Assembly: GCA_022749755.1 (NCBI GenBank)
Contig: CM040449.1
Span: 5,041,157 to 5,105,156 of the forward strand
Length of the DNA stretch: 64,000 nucleotides
Direction: 5' to 3'
DNA from: Azadirachta indica
Lineage: Eukaryota > Streptophyta > Magnoliopsida > Sapindales > Meliaceae
Below the pieces are notes generated by a model. The model was not told where the DNA came from. It saw only the letters and a program-made list of their open reading frames with translations, and searched no databases. A program made the position numbers and the translations under genes. How positions within the stretch are numbered: the first letter of the stretch is position 1; every line of letters begins with the position of its first letter. Below, piece after piece: positions 35,177 to 47,200 of the stretch.

Positions 35177-38006
35177 TCACTGCCTGCTGCTAGATATGCT
35201 GAAGGAACTGACTTTCATGGGCGTTGCTATGACCAGTGGAGCCTCAGGTAAATCACTGACTGCAAATTTGTCATGCATGAAACGACTATCAACAATGGAG
35301 TCATCCTTGAGGACTATCTTGTAGCAGTAACAGCTCTTCAGCCCCTCCTGATTGTGGTAGCACTCATGAGAACCATTCTTCACCTGTTGAAAGTTCCATA
35401 TCACACTAAACTTGCCTACAGTTGCAACCAAGTGGCGCTCTTGTTTGCCATTCTCAGTGACCTACGCAAGTTTGATACAAAAACAGTTACCATGTAGACT
35501 AAAGGACTGAAACATCACCAATGCAATTCGAGTCTACGAGTATACTAAAAGGAGATGCAGTGTCCATTGCAATGAATAAACTTACAAGTTCATCATGTGG
35601 TTGCAGGGGACTTGCAAAAACAAACAATATACAATATTTCTCAGTTGCTGATCTCAGAATTCCCATAAATAAAATTTTACCATAAAAATTTCAGATAAAG
35701 AAATCTACAACAAAGGAATAACCATTGCATCTGCCGATATATGAATATGATTGAATATTCTTAGATCTAAATAAATGCTCGAGTACCTTTACTATGGTAA
35801 GCTTCCTTGGAGACATTCAAGATACATAAATTCTAATTAAGTTAAAAGTTAATCCCAGAACTCACATAATTGATTTCATGCTGCTAATTTCGATAAATCC
35901 AGATATCATTGTAAATCTTATTTAGTAACAAATGCATTTAGAAAACAGATCAGGAAACCAGTAGCAACCAAGAATTCAGAAAACATATTAGCAACTAAAA
36001 CTAAAGAGTCCACCTCACTGATATATATATATATATATATAATACCATTATAGTTCAAAGAGAACCAAATTATGCAACTTGAAACAGATGAAATGGATAA
36101 AATTTCGGAGCATTGAAAAATTAAATCAAGCAGTACACCTAATAATCCAGTGGGAATTCCTGATGACCTCAAGCTAAAGAGATATCAAAAGTGCTATTGA
36201 TTCATTCCAAATTCAATGACCAATTAAGCATAGCAGAAGATGCATACTCACATAAATTCATTTGCAGTGGAATAGCTACATAAACTGCTATCAAGCAGCT
36301 CAATATAAGAAAATATGGATGCTTACCCATGAAAACTGAGCATTGCGAAACTTATTATTAACTCCAGCAAAATGTGAATCCAGAGGAGTCAGCTTCAGCA
36401 ATCTTGGAGCTGAAATTCTATTTCCCATCCGACCATTAAAACCAGTCTTGGTCTTGCCATCCTTATCTGTAAAAAGTGTGCAGATAAGGATCAAATAGGT
36501 ATCAGTAGTCCCCAATATCCACTTCCCATCAAAGGTAACATCCACATGTGTAATAGGTGACCCGAGGCCAGGAAAAGCTGTTTTTGCCTGTCTCATAGAA
36601 TTGATCGAGTACAACCGAATCTTTCCATCAAGAGAACCAACAACAATTGAGCCATCACCAGTACTTGCAAAGCACTGAAAGTTAGTTCCTCTGGAGAATT
36701 GATGTCCTTGTGCCCAGTTCAACACAGGGGTATTAGCATTTGCAAGATTCTGAACAATCCCATTTTTATCGCGCATATCCCATCTACAAAGTCTATTATC
36801 ATCCAATCCTAAAAATGTGGAACCCGAAGGATCTAATTGTGCTCCTTTGCTATCATTTGCAATATCTCTCATTGTAATATCGGTTCCATCCTTCTCAAAC
36901 TTCCACTGGGTAACAATCTTTCCAGTCTCAATATCAAGCTGATGCAACCCTGTCGTATGAGGCTTTGCATCGCTCATTGGACTCATCAGTAACATGTTAG
37001 TCTCAGCCCTCATAAGAAGGGCCCTTTTAGGTGTGGAATGAACTAAATTAGAACCACTTCTATAGTTCCCACCACTGAAATTCACAAAGCCACCTTTACC
37101 ATGAATTCCATCACTGAAATTCTTAACAACTTGAATACCAGAATCACTTACCAAGAAACTGTTGTCCAGTGCTCCTAATGCCAAACTTTGTATCCCTCCA
37201 TTTGCAGCCTCTTCAAACTCCTCTGTCAAATCTTGATTAGCCCTAATTGGCGTTGCTAATTCAGGGCTTTTCAAGAGGCTATCCTCTGCATCTTCCCACA
37301 TGGAATCATCAGCCGCTTCAGGCTTAGCCCACCCAATAAAATCCTTTCCATAAACCTTAAGTTTGTTTGCTTCATTAGATTCATACCCATAAGTGTTCTC
37401 AAATAAACAATCTTGAAACTTAGTAACAAAAATCCTGTAATCCTCGTCACTAAAAAACTTCATAGCCCACACACCTTGTGCTACGAAATCAACACGACGT
37501 TGATCTTTAAAGGTCTTTAATTGCATCTCCACCGAGACTTTGACTCGAACCTTGGAACCAACTTTCAAAACCCACACACCTTCTTCATTTTCGCTTTCGT
37601 CATCATCTTCGTGTTCGTCATGGCTGTCAATTTTGGAAGTTTTGACGAAAGAATAAGAAGTTAGTTTCTCGGAGGTAAGCCATTTGGCTTTCGGTGTGTT
37701 GCCACCAATGTGAAGGTAAAGTTTAACGGCGTCAGGATTTTGAGCAGCTGATGGGTACTTGAGTTTCAAAGCTTTAAGCTTAGCTTCCACTTCATCAAGA
37801 GACGAAGGAGTTTTGGGTCTGCGTTTCGAAGAAGAAGAGGATCTATCAGGGGTTTCTTCTTTGCAATCCTCATAGTTGTCCTCTACTTCATGTTCTGTTT
37901 CGTATTCTTCGTCCGAGTCTGAGATTTCGAGATCTTCCCGACTGTGAGAACCACCCATTCTTAATTTCTTGGTTGATTTTGCGTTAATCTCTGGTGAAGC
38001 AACCAA
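35177..38006 (-). CDS. VID27-like / CYPRO4-like protein
   Basis: Two exons (38006-36327 and 35461-35177) encode 654 residues, the usual length of the plant family. Yeast VID27 is named for vacuolar import and degradation; the plant CYPRO4/DEM-type proteins have poorly defined roles in growth and meristems. The N-terminus is acidic and S-rich (residues 20-60). A globular domain follows, with [14 protein letters not shown] near 145-158 and V-W-A-M-K-F-F near 181. The C-terminal half is a beta-propeller-like region with [32 protein letters not shown] and [12 protein letters not shown]. The intron (35462-36326) joins ...Q-F-S-W to V-T-E-N-G-K-Q in phase 0. It contains a (TA)n run near 36021-36040. 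Confidence 0.9.
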
Positions 38007-38343
38007 AATTAAGAAACTAAGAAAGTGAGACCGAGAGAAAATTGGGGCAGATTGAGGACCTGGGAGTAGGTGAAGGGCGCCAAGTTCGAAATTTGAAATC
38101 AGAACGTTGCGGTTTTGGGCTTTTCTTGTTTTACCTTGTTAGGGTTTTCAAGGAAGCCTGAATGAATGTCACTGGTTACTGGCTATTGCCGGTTAAGCTA
38201 ATTCCAGTATTTAGATCTATCTGGATCCGAGATTACAATGGACGCTCTTTTAGGAACAACCACAAAAAATCTCCAAGTTGGTAATTAACCCTTTCTTTCT
38301 ATTTCATGAAATATCACCCACCCCCCTTCGTTTTTTTTTTTTT
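38007..38343. other. VID27-like 5' leader and promoter
   Basis: The upstream region of the minus-strand gene, ending in a T-run at 38331-38343. No other gene seen. Confidence 0.4.
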
Positions 38344-38353
38344 AAAATTAAAA

Positions 38354-39350
38354 GGGATTTTAACACATACCTCCCCTAAAGTTTAACTTTTTAACACTTA
38401 AAGAAAAAATTTGGTTTAATGCACGCATACTTCCCCTACAGATTTCCACTTCCATCCATAATTATACAACAGACACATTTGCCCTTCATTCGCCATTTTC
38501 GAAAAATAAAGACAAAATTTTAAGCTTAAGATATTTTTTAATTAAAATAATATATTATTAAAAAATAAAAAAAGAGAATACAAAAAGAAATATAAATTCA
38601 GTAAAAATTAAAGTTTAGAAAAGAAATATACATAAATGACAATTAAAACTGATCATTTCATATAGAGTACAAAACAATTGAAAAATAATGGTAAAATTTC
38701 AATAAAGAGTAAAATCACAGTACAAGTGAAATCTTTCTATCCCTTCGAATAAACACAAAAAATATTAGTTTTAGAGAGTATATAAATGTATTATCTCATT
38801 TTATTAAGAATTATCTATAATTAAATAATTTCATCAGATCAAAAAAAAAAAGACAATTAAATGATAAATGAAAAATTCGATAAGTAATGAAAATGCTTCT
38901 CCGTCTTTAGTAACCCAAACCTTAAATATTTTGTTTTACGATTAAAAGGAATAAAGATTTACTTGATATAACTTTATAATTAAAGTTTTTTTAAAGCAAA
39001 ATTTTTACAAATAAAATTTTTATAGGTGGAGTAAATATAAATGGAGTAAAAATTTTTATAGGTATGTGTTAAAACCCCCTATTTCTAAACTTTAATTTTT
39101 GTTGAATTTATATTTTCTTTTATATTTCTTTTTCTTAATTTTTTAATAATATATATTATTTTAATTAAAAAAAATCTCAAACTTAAATTTTTGTCTTTAT
39201 TTCGAATATAGCAAATGAAAGGTAAATGTGTCTTTTCTATAATTATGGATGGAAGTGGAAGTTTGTAAGGGAGGTATGTGTGCATTAAACCAAACCTTCT
39301 CTTTAAGTGTTAAAAAACTAAACCTCAGGGGAGGTATGTGTTAAAACCCC
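38354..39350. mobile_element. Fold-back MULE-like element with ~270-bp inverted repeats and 9-10 bp target duplication
   Basis: Positions 38354-38623 are an inverted repeat of about 39082-39350, leaving only a 450-bp centre. The outer ends read GGGATTTTAACACATACCTC and its complement. Both flanks are AAAATTAAAA (38344-38353 and 39351-39360), a perfect target duplication as expected for Mutator-like elements. An extra copy of the end sequence GGTATGTGTTAAAACCCC lies inside at 39061-39078, besides the terminal one at 39333-39350. No transposase is encoded. The TIR core CCTCCCCTGAGGTTTAG is shared with the element at 23391-24606. Confidence 0.88.
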
Positions 39351-40129
39351 AAAATTAAAATTGCCAAAAGTGTGGTTCCTTTTTTTTTTTTTTTAAAATT
39401 TGGGTTGGCACGTGCAGAGTATATATTTACCGCGCGCGGTGCATACACATGCTCAGTCAGGCTTAAGCCCAAAAGCATTGCCCGAAAAAGGACTTCAGGG
39501 CCCAATATAAATCCAGCCAGCCTATATATATATGTCGTCAGAAAGAAGCACAGGTAGCACGCAACACACAACGGTAAACTATTACAAGCCGTGTGTAAGA
39601 ACACAGTCGAGCCCAATATGATATAATCCTTGTAGAAAATGTGACTCTAAATTTGACCATCCTCCAAATATCCAAGCTAAAGTCAGCCTTTAGTCAAATG
39701 TTATGTAATACTACCCAAGTGGAATGGAAGGTCCATTCCAAGTTGTAGTACTCCCAAGTACTGGAAACTTATTATTAGAGAAGAAGAATTTCTAAACTAA
39801 TTAAACGAAGAGAGGTTGACACTGTTAATGCTGTCCCAATAAACACGAATGCATGTAGCTTTCATAAATTTACTCAGTTGAACTTTTGCATTTCCTTTCC
39901 TACTTTCTTTACTTTCATAATCCATAAAGTTGTCTTGTCTCCTTTCAAATGGCTTATAATATATTTAGTGCGAAATACTGAACATTATATTCGATATTGG
40001 TGTATTTATTTTTCAAAAGAGTCTATTGCACGTCGTGTTTATACGCACTTAGCACTCTTTTACATATATATATTCAGAACATTATTATTCTAGATTTTTA
40101 CTAGTTACTTGATATCAGTTTCCTTGATT
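39351..40129. other. Spacer with decayed amylase-cluster intergenic sequence
   Basis: From about 39660 the sequence faintly resembles the amylase intergenic segments at 41820-42000, 53340-53740 and 57500-57900 (for example CCTCCAAAT..CCAAGCTAAAG). The left edge of the cluster therefore lies here. No gene seen. Confidence 0.5.
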
Positions 40130-41663
40130 TCACTTTTTCTCCCAGACAGCATAGTCTTCTCCTGAGGTAGCAACTTTGAAGTTGGAAGGAATAAGATTTC
40201 CGAGATGCATCTTTGGTCCAATCTTCATAATTATTTTATTATCAATAGCAGCTACATAAAGATCTGCTTCCGAAGCTAATATTTTAACTCTGCTTGCTGG
40301 ATTGATCCCATTTTTCATTCTAATCGCCACCAATTGCTAATCCCCTTCTTCAGGCCCCAGTCAAAAAAGTGATCATAAAACTGAACATGCAGACACACAT
40401 AAAATTTACAAAAAGAAAAAAATTCATTTAACTTGTGTAATTTAACTTATGAAAGAGAGAGAAAGTGACAGAATTTACTATTGATGGGATGCCAGGATGT
40501 GTGAGAATGTAAGCATATCCCAGCATGACTTTATCTGATGGGAATGGCCTCATACGTTGAGTAGACCCAGTGTCATGGTTGTCAATGAAAGTCACAGCAT
40601 TTTGCGGCAACATTCTAATCAATCGTGGTGGTTTTCCATTTGAGTCCTTTAACCTCCACAAACTCCCCTTGTACAGCAACTTGGAGGACACCCTTTGTTG
40701 TGAAATCAAAAGCCGTGATAGCCCCTCCAGCAGCTTGAATCCAGTCCTTTAGAGCACCCCGGTGTGCGTCCTGGTTAGTATCAGGTTTTCCATCCTGCCC
40801 GTATGAAAGAGAACCCCATTTCTCTCCGACAGCAAAAGCTGGCAAGGTGTTTTCCATAAAAATTTTGGTAATACTCGGGGCGTAACCTTTTACAAAATCA
40901 AATCGCCATCCATCAAATCCAGTGTCAGTCTTTAACCAGTTCATCCAGTCAGATAATTCTTTTTGCACTCTTCGAATGAGATGATCAATGTCAGGAGCTG
41001 GCCGAAAGTCATCTCCTGCATCAGGATTCCCTTGACCATTAGAATACTCTTTGTCCTCACTGCAAATGAAAGATGGCCCCCAGTCTAGACGGTCATCTGG
41101 CGTTCCACCTTCAAAAATGCAATATATTCCTCTACCATCTTGCTTCTCTGCAGTTCTATGATTTATCACTATGTCAGCCAGGCATTTAATTCCCTTCTGA
41201 TGGAAAGCCTGAATTAAAGATTTTTATTCAGCCTGAGATCCGTATTTTGATGCGTTAAGGTCATATAGCCTTCCTGGCATGTATCCTGAAAAAATGAGGA
41301 CCTTTAGGCTTGGTAAATATCACTAATCGATGAACAATGCTTTTTACCTTGGGGTGCAGCAGACTGAGAAGGCGGAGGAAGCCAGACATGAGTAATTCCA
41401 GCATTACCAAGATCAGGAATTCTTTCCTTCAGGAAGTTGTAGCATCCTCCTGCTTGGTTACATGATTCCCAGTTAAACCCCTATCATATCATCAAATCAG
41501 ATTTTCTCAATAAATGAAATGGAAGTCAATATAACATTACTTTACATACATACATGGGTTCGTGCGTTGGATACCTTACCTGAAATACTAAGGTGGGAGA
41601 CGCGAAAGACGGGAAGGTAGATAGAAGGAAACAGGGGAAACACGGTGGCTTCGGTAGATTCAT
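40130..41663 (-). pseudogene. Alpha-amylase pseudogene, copy A
   Basis: Same four-exon layout as the intact copy at 57906-59628, but broken. Exon 1 (M-N-L-P-K-P... signal peptide) starts at 41663 and exon 2 ends with the [10 protein letters not shown] block near 41350. Exon 3 has an in-frame stop at 41224-41226 (Leu TTA to TAA). It also has a one-base insertion near 40659-40663, after Q-G-E-F. Exon 4 has a small deletion near 40335-40345 that shifts frame before M-K-N-G-I-N. The catalytic blocks G-W-R-F-D-F-V-K-G and A-V-G-E-K-W are still readable. The damage is moderate, so this copy died fairly recently but before copy B, which is much closer to copy D. Upstream sequence at 41690-42045 matches that of copy C. 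Confidence 0.88.
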
Positions 41664-42384
41664 TTTGTTGTCTTAGGCGTTGGTGTGTGAGGATCTGTTA
41701 TCTTATACAGTTATAATTGGTCACTTTGGGAAATTAATGCTAGCCGCTCGGTTGATGATCCATTCCACACGTTATTTGACTTAAAAGATTCTGGTAGAAA
41801 TGATTATCATGCACTACAAGTTCCTCCAAATTTCCATGCTCAAGAGTCAAGTCAATATTCAATCAAATTTCATGTTAATGGAACAACTCAAAGCAGTTTT
41901 AGTCCAAGTGTCGCACATTCTTATAAATTAATAGTTGAGAGGAATAGGATTTCTATTTCAGCACTATGAACGCCTGTAGCTTTCGACAATTGACTTCAGT
42001 GGCATAATCCATAAATTGTCACCTTTGAAATAGCATATGTTTTAAGATACATATTTTGTAATACCCCCAATTTTATTATTCATAGGAAAACATATATATA
42101 TATATATCTATATATGTATATAGATATATCTATACTATATTATGTGAAAATACAAAATATTAAAATTTATAAGATAAATATATTTATTTTTAGTGGAGTT
42201 TATTTATTCTAAATGAATATGTTTAATTTTTTTAAAACAATGAAACTGTTGGATAATGAGAATTTTATTATGAGTTAAAAGTGTAAGAAGAGAAGTTAAA
42301 GTAGTTGAGTGATATTTTATATGTAGTGAAGTTTAGGTTAAGTGAATTTATGATCAAGAGTTCTGAAAAAAAAAAAAAAAAAAG
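41664..42384. other. Copy A upstream region and AT-rich flank of the MULE
   Basis: 41690-42045 is a degenerate duplicate of 57350-57720, the amylase cluster's intergenic unit. 42085-42140 is an AT palindrome-like stretch. An A-run at 42366-42383 abuts the MULE end and may be part of its target duplication. Confidence 0.6.
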
Positions 42385-43406
42385 GGGAGAATGACATATG
42401 GACCCTATTTTTGAAAATAAATGTCGGTGACATCTTTAAAGTAAAAATATTTGTCAGTGACACTCAATCTGTTATATTTTTCCGTTTCCGTCATGGGTTT
42501 GAAGGTGATATAGTATTTTTGACATGATTTGAAATAAAAAAAATATTGAAATAAAATAAAAAAAACATGTAGCAGTATACAAAAGTCAAATCATTCTTAG
42601 TCTGAAGAAATATGAGCCATCCATGTGTATGATTGAAATCCAAATCGTCCATTTTCTCAACCATTTATGTAATCTATCATCTTTCTTGCGCCAAAACCCA
42701 CAAACCCATAAACTAGAAACCCATGAAGCAAAAGGATATTTGAACCTTATATTGTTACACATTCTCATAATCTATCTTCTAAATCAAACCATTTGGGGGT
42801 AATTCGTTGAAAAACTTTGTTAGGAGCAAAACTGAAGGCGTGATCACAACTAAGCATTAATTGAGTTACAAGTTTATGTATTTTGCTAAAATCTAAACCA
42901 CGTGTAAACATGATTGTTTCTAAGGATTTAAATCACTCAAATTTCTTCATATGCATGTTTGTTTATCCATTACATTCTAAGAAAGTAATAACTCGTAATG
43001 AATGCATAGTCGGTTTTTGCTCTGTTTTTATGTTTACTTTGTATTTTGGTTTGCCTAAAATATAGTGTTTTTGATTCATAGCAAATCCTTGCAAGTTAAA
43101 TTAGATTGTTGGATATGGGTTACGAATGTAGATGTTTATAACTACACATATGTATAAAAAATTTGGTATAGGTTTGTAATCAGATGACCTCTATTTTTGG
43201 TTTATGCAAAAATATTTTGTTAATCTATAAATGCATGTCTGATTATTATTTGACTACGAATTTGTATGTTGAAATGCATTAGTTTGGGTATACTTATGTT
43301 TTTTGTTGGTTATGTTGATGTAATATGTTGTTGTGATGTGGTTTGGTGATGGAGAGGTGTTTGGAAGTTGGATTAATTATGTTTGATTTCTTTGAAAGTT
43401 TGGAAG

Positions 43407-46282
43407 ATGGCAAGTGATGATTGTGAAGGTGTAAGGTTAACTGTAAGATTTTTGGGGGAGATACACGACTTAGGGTTGGCTAATCCAGATTATATTAGTC
43501 TGGTCACCATTTATAATGAGCCGAGTGAGGAGGTCTTTGATAGAGAGTTGTTGCTAGGAGAGAAATTTAGGACCTATGTTGTTGCTCCTTGAGAGTTTGA
43601 GAAAACTGAGTTGGTAACAAACATGCAGCTACTGGACATGATCAAAAGATATAATAGGGTAGAGTTATATAACATGGAGATTGAGGTAGATTACTTGCCT
43701 TTGGGGATTATTACCCTTGATGCACCAACTCAACAAAATGAAAATCTTGCCTCACGTGGTCCTAATATAGCCAGAAGAAAGCTTTTTAAAGACCAGTCGG
43801 AGTTTGACACAGCAGCACCCACTAAAGACCAAACAGCCCAAATAACCCTACCACATACACCCTCAAAAGCCAATGAATTAGGAGTTTTACAAATTGAATG
43901 GAATTCAACATATACCCATAACCTAAAGTCCATTCTCAAGTTGTTAACCCAACCTAGCCTACAGAAGAGCCCATATCCTTTTAACATTCTATTTTAGATC
44001 CCACAGCCCTTAAGCATTCAGGTGATAAACCCAAAGCCCCTAAGTAGTCAGTGCCAGATCCCACAGCCCTTAAGAATTCAATACCAAATCCTATAGCCCT
44101 TGAGCATTTAATAACAAATCCTACAACCCCTAAGCTTACAGCACCTAATCCCACAATAGTTGAGCATTCTGAATATGAGCCCATATTAGCTCAGTATTCG
44201 AACCATAAGCTTAGAAATGAGAATATCAATGACAAATCAGATTACAACCAACAGTATATAACCGTTAGAGAAGTTGATAGTAAGGAGGTTAGGTGGTCTG
44301 ATGATGGCATTGACAGTATAGATAGTGATCATGTAGATGAAGCTGATGTAGACAATGTAGATGAAGTCAATGATGAAGAATCAGTGAATGATGATAGTGA
44401 TGGGCAATTATCCAATTACGAGAGTGATGAAAGAGAAAAGGGCTTACTGACGTCATTAGATGGAGAACTAGCAAGCAAAAGAGGGTTAAAAAGGCCAAGG
44501 GCAGTAGGTAGGAAAATGTATAGGAGAGGTATTGGTGGAGAGATAAGGTTTGAGGTTAGCCATGAATTTCCAACTATTGCAGCATTTAGAGTAAAAATCA
44601 AGGAATATGTTATTAGGAACGGGTTTCAGTTGTTAAGAAAAGAAATGAGAAACGAAGATTTTATAAGAGAGTGCAAGCATTCAAGCTATCCTTAAAGGAT
44701 TTATGTCAGTCTATATAAGGGTGGTTTGTTCTTCATCATAAAGCAACTAAACGATGAACACACTTGCTTTAGTCACAGCAAGAATAGAGAAGCAATAGAG
44801 GAGTGGATTTTTCAGCAGTTTTAAACGACATTGACTTACAACCCTCAAATAAGTGTTGATTCGATGAGAGATAAGCTTCAGCAAAAATTTGGTGTGCATG
44901 TGCAGAAGTGGAAGTTATACAGGGCAAAGAAAAAGGCATTGTTTAGAGCAAGTGGAGGCTTTTGCACAATTATATGCCAAGTTGCTTTCTTATGCTAGAA
45001 TGCTAACAGAGAGAAGCCTAGGAGCAATGGTGAAGTTGCAAACTTACCATGTAGGAGATAAAATAAGGTTTAAAAAGATTTCTGTTAGTTATTCAACTTT
45101 GAAGAAATGGGTTTTTGAATGGGTGCAGTAAGTTTATAGGCCTAGATGGGTGCCATTTGAAAGGACAACATGAAAGGGTATTGTTATTTGTAGTTACCTT
45201 AAATGCGAACAACATAGTCTTTTCCATTGCTATTTGCATATGTGAGGGTGAGAACTTAGAACCATGGGGTTGATTCTTAGAGTTATTAGGGGATTATCTA
45301 AGCATCTAAAATGAAAAGGCAGCAACCTTTATAACAGACAGACAAAAGGGAGTGATTGGAGGGTTAGAACAGCATTAAGGGGGGTGTAAATATAAGGCAT
45401 TGTGTGAGACATCTCTGTGTCAATATGCGAAGCCAGTGGCTAACCATTGTGTTGAAAGATCTGTCCTGGGCAGTAGCTGGATCAATAGCAAATCAGACTT
45501 TTCTAAATATATAGACATGATCAAATTTGAAAAAAAAAAAAGAAGTTTATGATTGGTTGGTTAAAATCCTACCTAAATTCTGGTCCAGGTATACGTTTGA
45601 TACTGATTTGAAATGTAATATGTAACAAATAGTTTGACTGAATCTTAGAATAGCTAGTTTAGTGATCATAGGGCCAAACTAGTAATTGCTTTGTCAGAAT
45701 TCATAAGGAGAAAAGTGATGAAAAGAATGCACAAAAGAATAAGTAAAGTAAGAAAATGGAAATCTGAATTGCCATATAGAAAGTTCAAAGTTGCAGCAAA
45801 AGTAGTAAGACATTATAGGGTAATTTCAGCTTCTGACATTGAGTTTGAGGTACTATAAGAAGGAAGTAAGACATTTGTGGTAGATTTGGATAAGAAAGTA
45901 TGTGACTATAGGGCATATTAGATTAGTGGGTTGCCCTGTAGTCATTTGCTATCATGCTTTGCAAATGTTGGGCATAAGGTTATAAATTATGTCTCAGACA
46001 AGTTGAAGAAAGGAGCATATATAAGAACTTATGAGGAAATCATTAAACCTCTACTAGATAAAAGAACATGGCCTATTGTAGATGATTTGTTGGTTGAGCT
46101 ACCATAAGTGGTTCCCAAAGTTGGAAGGCCAAAATTGAAAAGAAGAGGGGAGGCAATAGAAGGTCAACAATTGAAAGCCAATCTCAAGTGTGGCTTATGC
46201 AAATAGAATGGGCACAATAGACGATCATGTCCATCTATTCCAAGCAACAGAAACAGAAGAGGTTTTAAGCAACCATGAGGTA
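43407..46282 (+). pseudogene. MuDR-type MULE transposase pseudogene
   Basis: Starts M-A-S-D-D-C-E-G-V-R-L-T-V and continues past a stop to the N-terminal block M-V-T-N-M-Q-L-L-D-M-I-K-R-Y. A repeat-rich linker (43969-44178) and an acidic D/E/S region (44270-44440) follow. The Mutator DNA-binding domain comes next (F-R-V-K-I-K-E-Y-V-I-R-N-G-F-Q-L near 44590-44637, then R-N-E-D-F-I-R-E-C). The catalytic core still shows G-L-D-G-C-H-L-K-G at 45139-45165, which contains a conserved Asp. A SWIM-type zinc finger (C-D-Y-R-A-Y...G-L-P-C-S-H-L) is near 45900-45960, and a C-terminal zinc knuckle (K-C-G-L-C-K...N-G-H-N-R-R-S-C) near 46187-46231. At least ten stops or frameshifts make it inactive. Confidence 0.88.
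43969..44178 (+). repeat. 30-bp tandem repeat in the MULE transposase linker
   Basis: Seven degenerate 30-bp units of the type CC(C/T)A(C/T)AGCCC(C/T)TAAGCATTC... encode 10-residue repeats like N-P-T-A-L-K-N-S-I-P. Two units now contain stops. The repeat lies between the N-terminal block and the DNA-binding domain. Confidence 0.85.
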
Positions 46283-46849
46283 ATGTGGTATGGTTTTTGT
46301 TGGTATTTTATTTTGTTGATGTTATGTGTTTTCAAATAATTATTAATTTTTAGTATTTGATTGGTTTGGCAGGTAAATTCCAGCTCATCAACAGCGCCAA
46401 CATTTGCAATTAATCAAATGATAGTCTTTGAGCATTTAGCTGTATGATTCTGACAATCATATTTTGGCTTGAACATTTGGTTCATTATTATATTGCTATA
46501 ATGTATTTTCAGGGTAATTATTAACCTACTTTATCTGGTTGATTTGGCAGGCAGAAGAAAGTTCATCATGTCTACCATCAATTGTTGATGCTCTAATTCC
46601 ACAACCTGCCCCATTTGTAAGTGTCTGATGTTGCTACTACTGCATATCTTTGCTGGTTTGTTTCTTGGTTTTTTTTTTAAATAGATATTTTTAATTGCTG
46701 GCTGAGCAAATTATATGTACTTTTGGTTGTATACAGGTTACTTCAAGGGATCAGAGGACAATTTCAAGGGGAGGAAGGAATGCACCAATAGTAAAGAGGA
46801 CAACAAAAACAAGGGAATGGACAAGAGCAAGAGGTGGCAGGAATACAAG

Positions 46850-47200
46850 TTGAAATATAGTTTTTGTTTTTGGGCAGTAAATGAGTTGGAATATATAGTT
46901 TTTGTTTCATGGTTAATCAAATGGGTTGGAATATAGTTTTGTTTTTGGGCAATAAATGGATTGAAATATATAGTTTTTGTTTTATGGTTAATCTAATGGG
47001 TTGGAATATAGTTTTATTTTTGGGCAGTAGAGGGGTTGAAATATACAATTTTTGTTTTATGGTTAATCAAATGAGATGGAAATATAGTAGTTTTTGTTTT
47101 TGGGGGGTAAATGGATTAGAATATATAATTTTTGTTTTATTGTTAATCAAATGGGATGGAATATAGTTTTTGTTTTTGGGCAGTTAATAGGTTGAAATAT
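46850..47200 (+). repeat. ~75-bp minisatellite in the MULE 3' region
   Basis: About four and a half copies of a unit containing GGTTGGAATATAGTTTT, TTTTTGGGCAGTAAATG and TTTTATGGTTAATCAAATGG, spaced 75-77 bp. It lies downstream of the transposase reading, inside the element. Confidence 0.85.
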
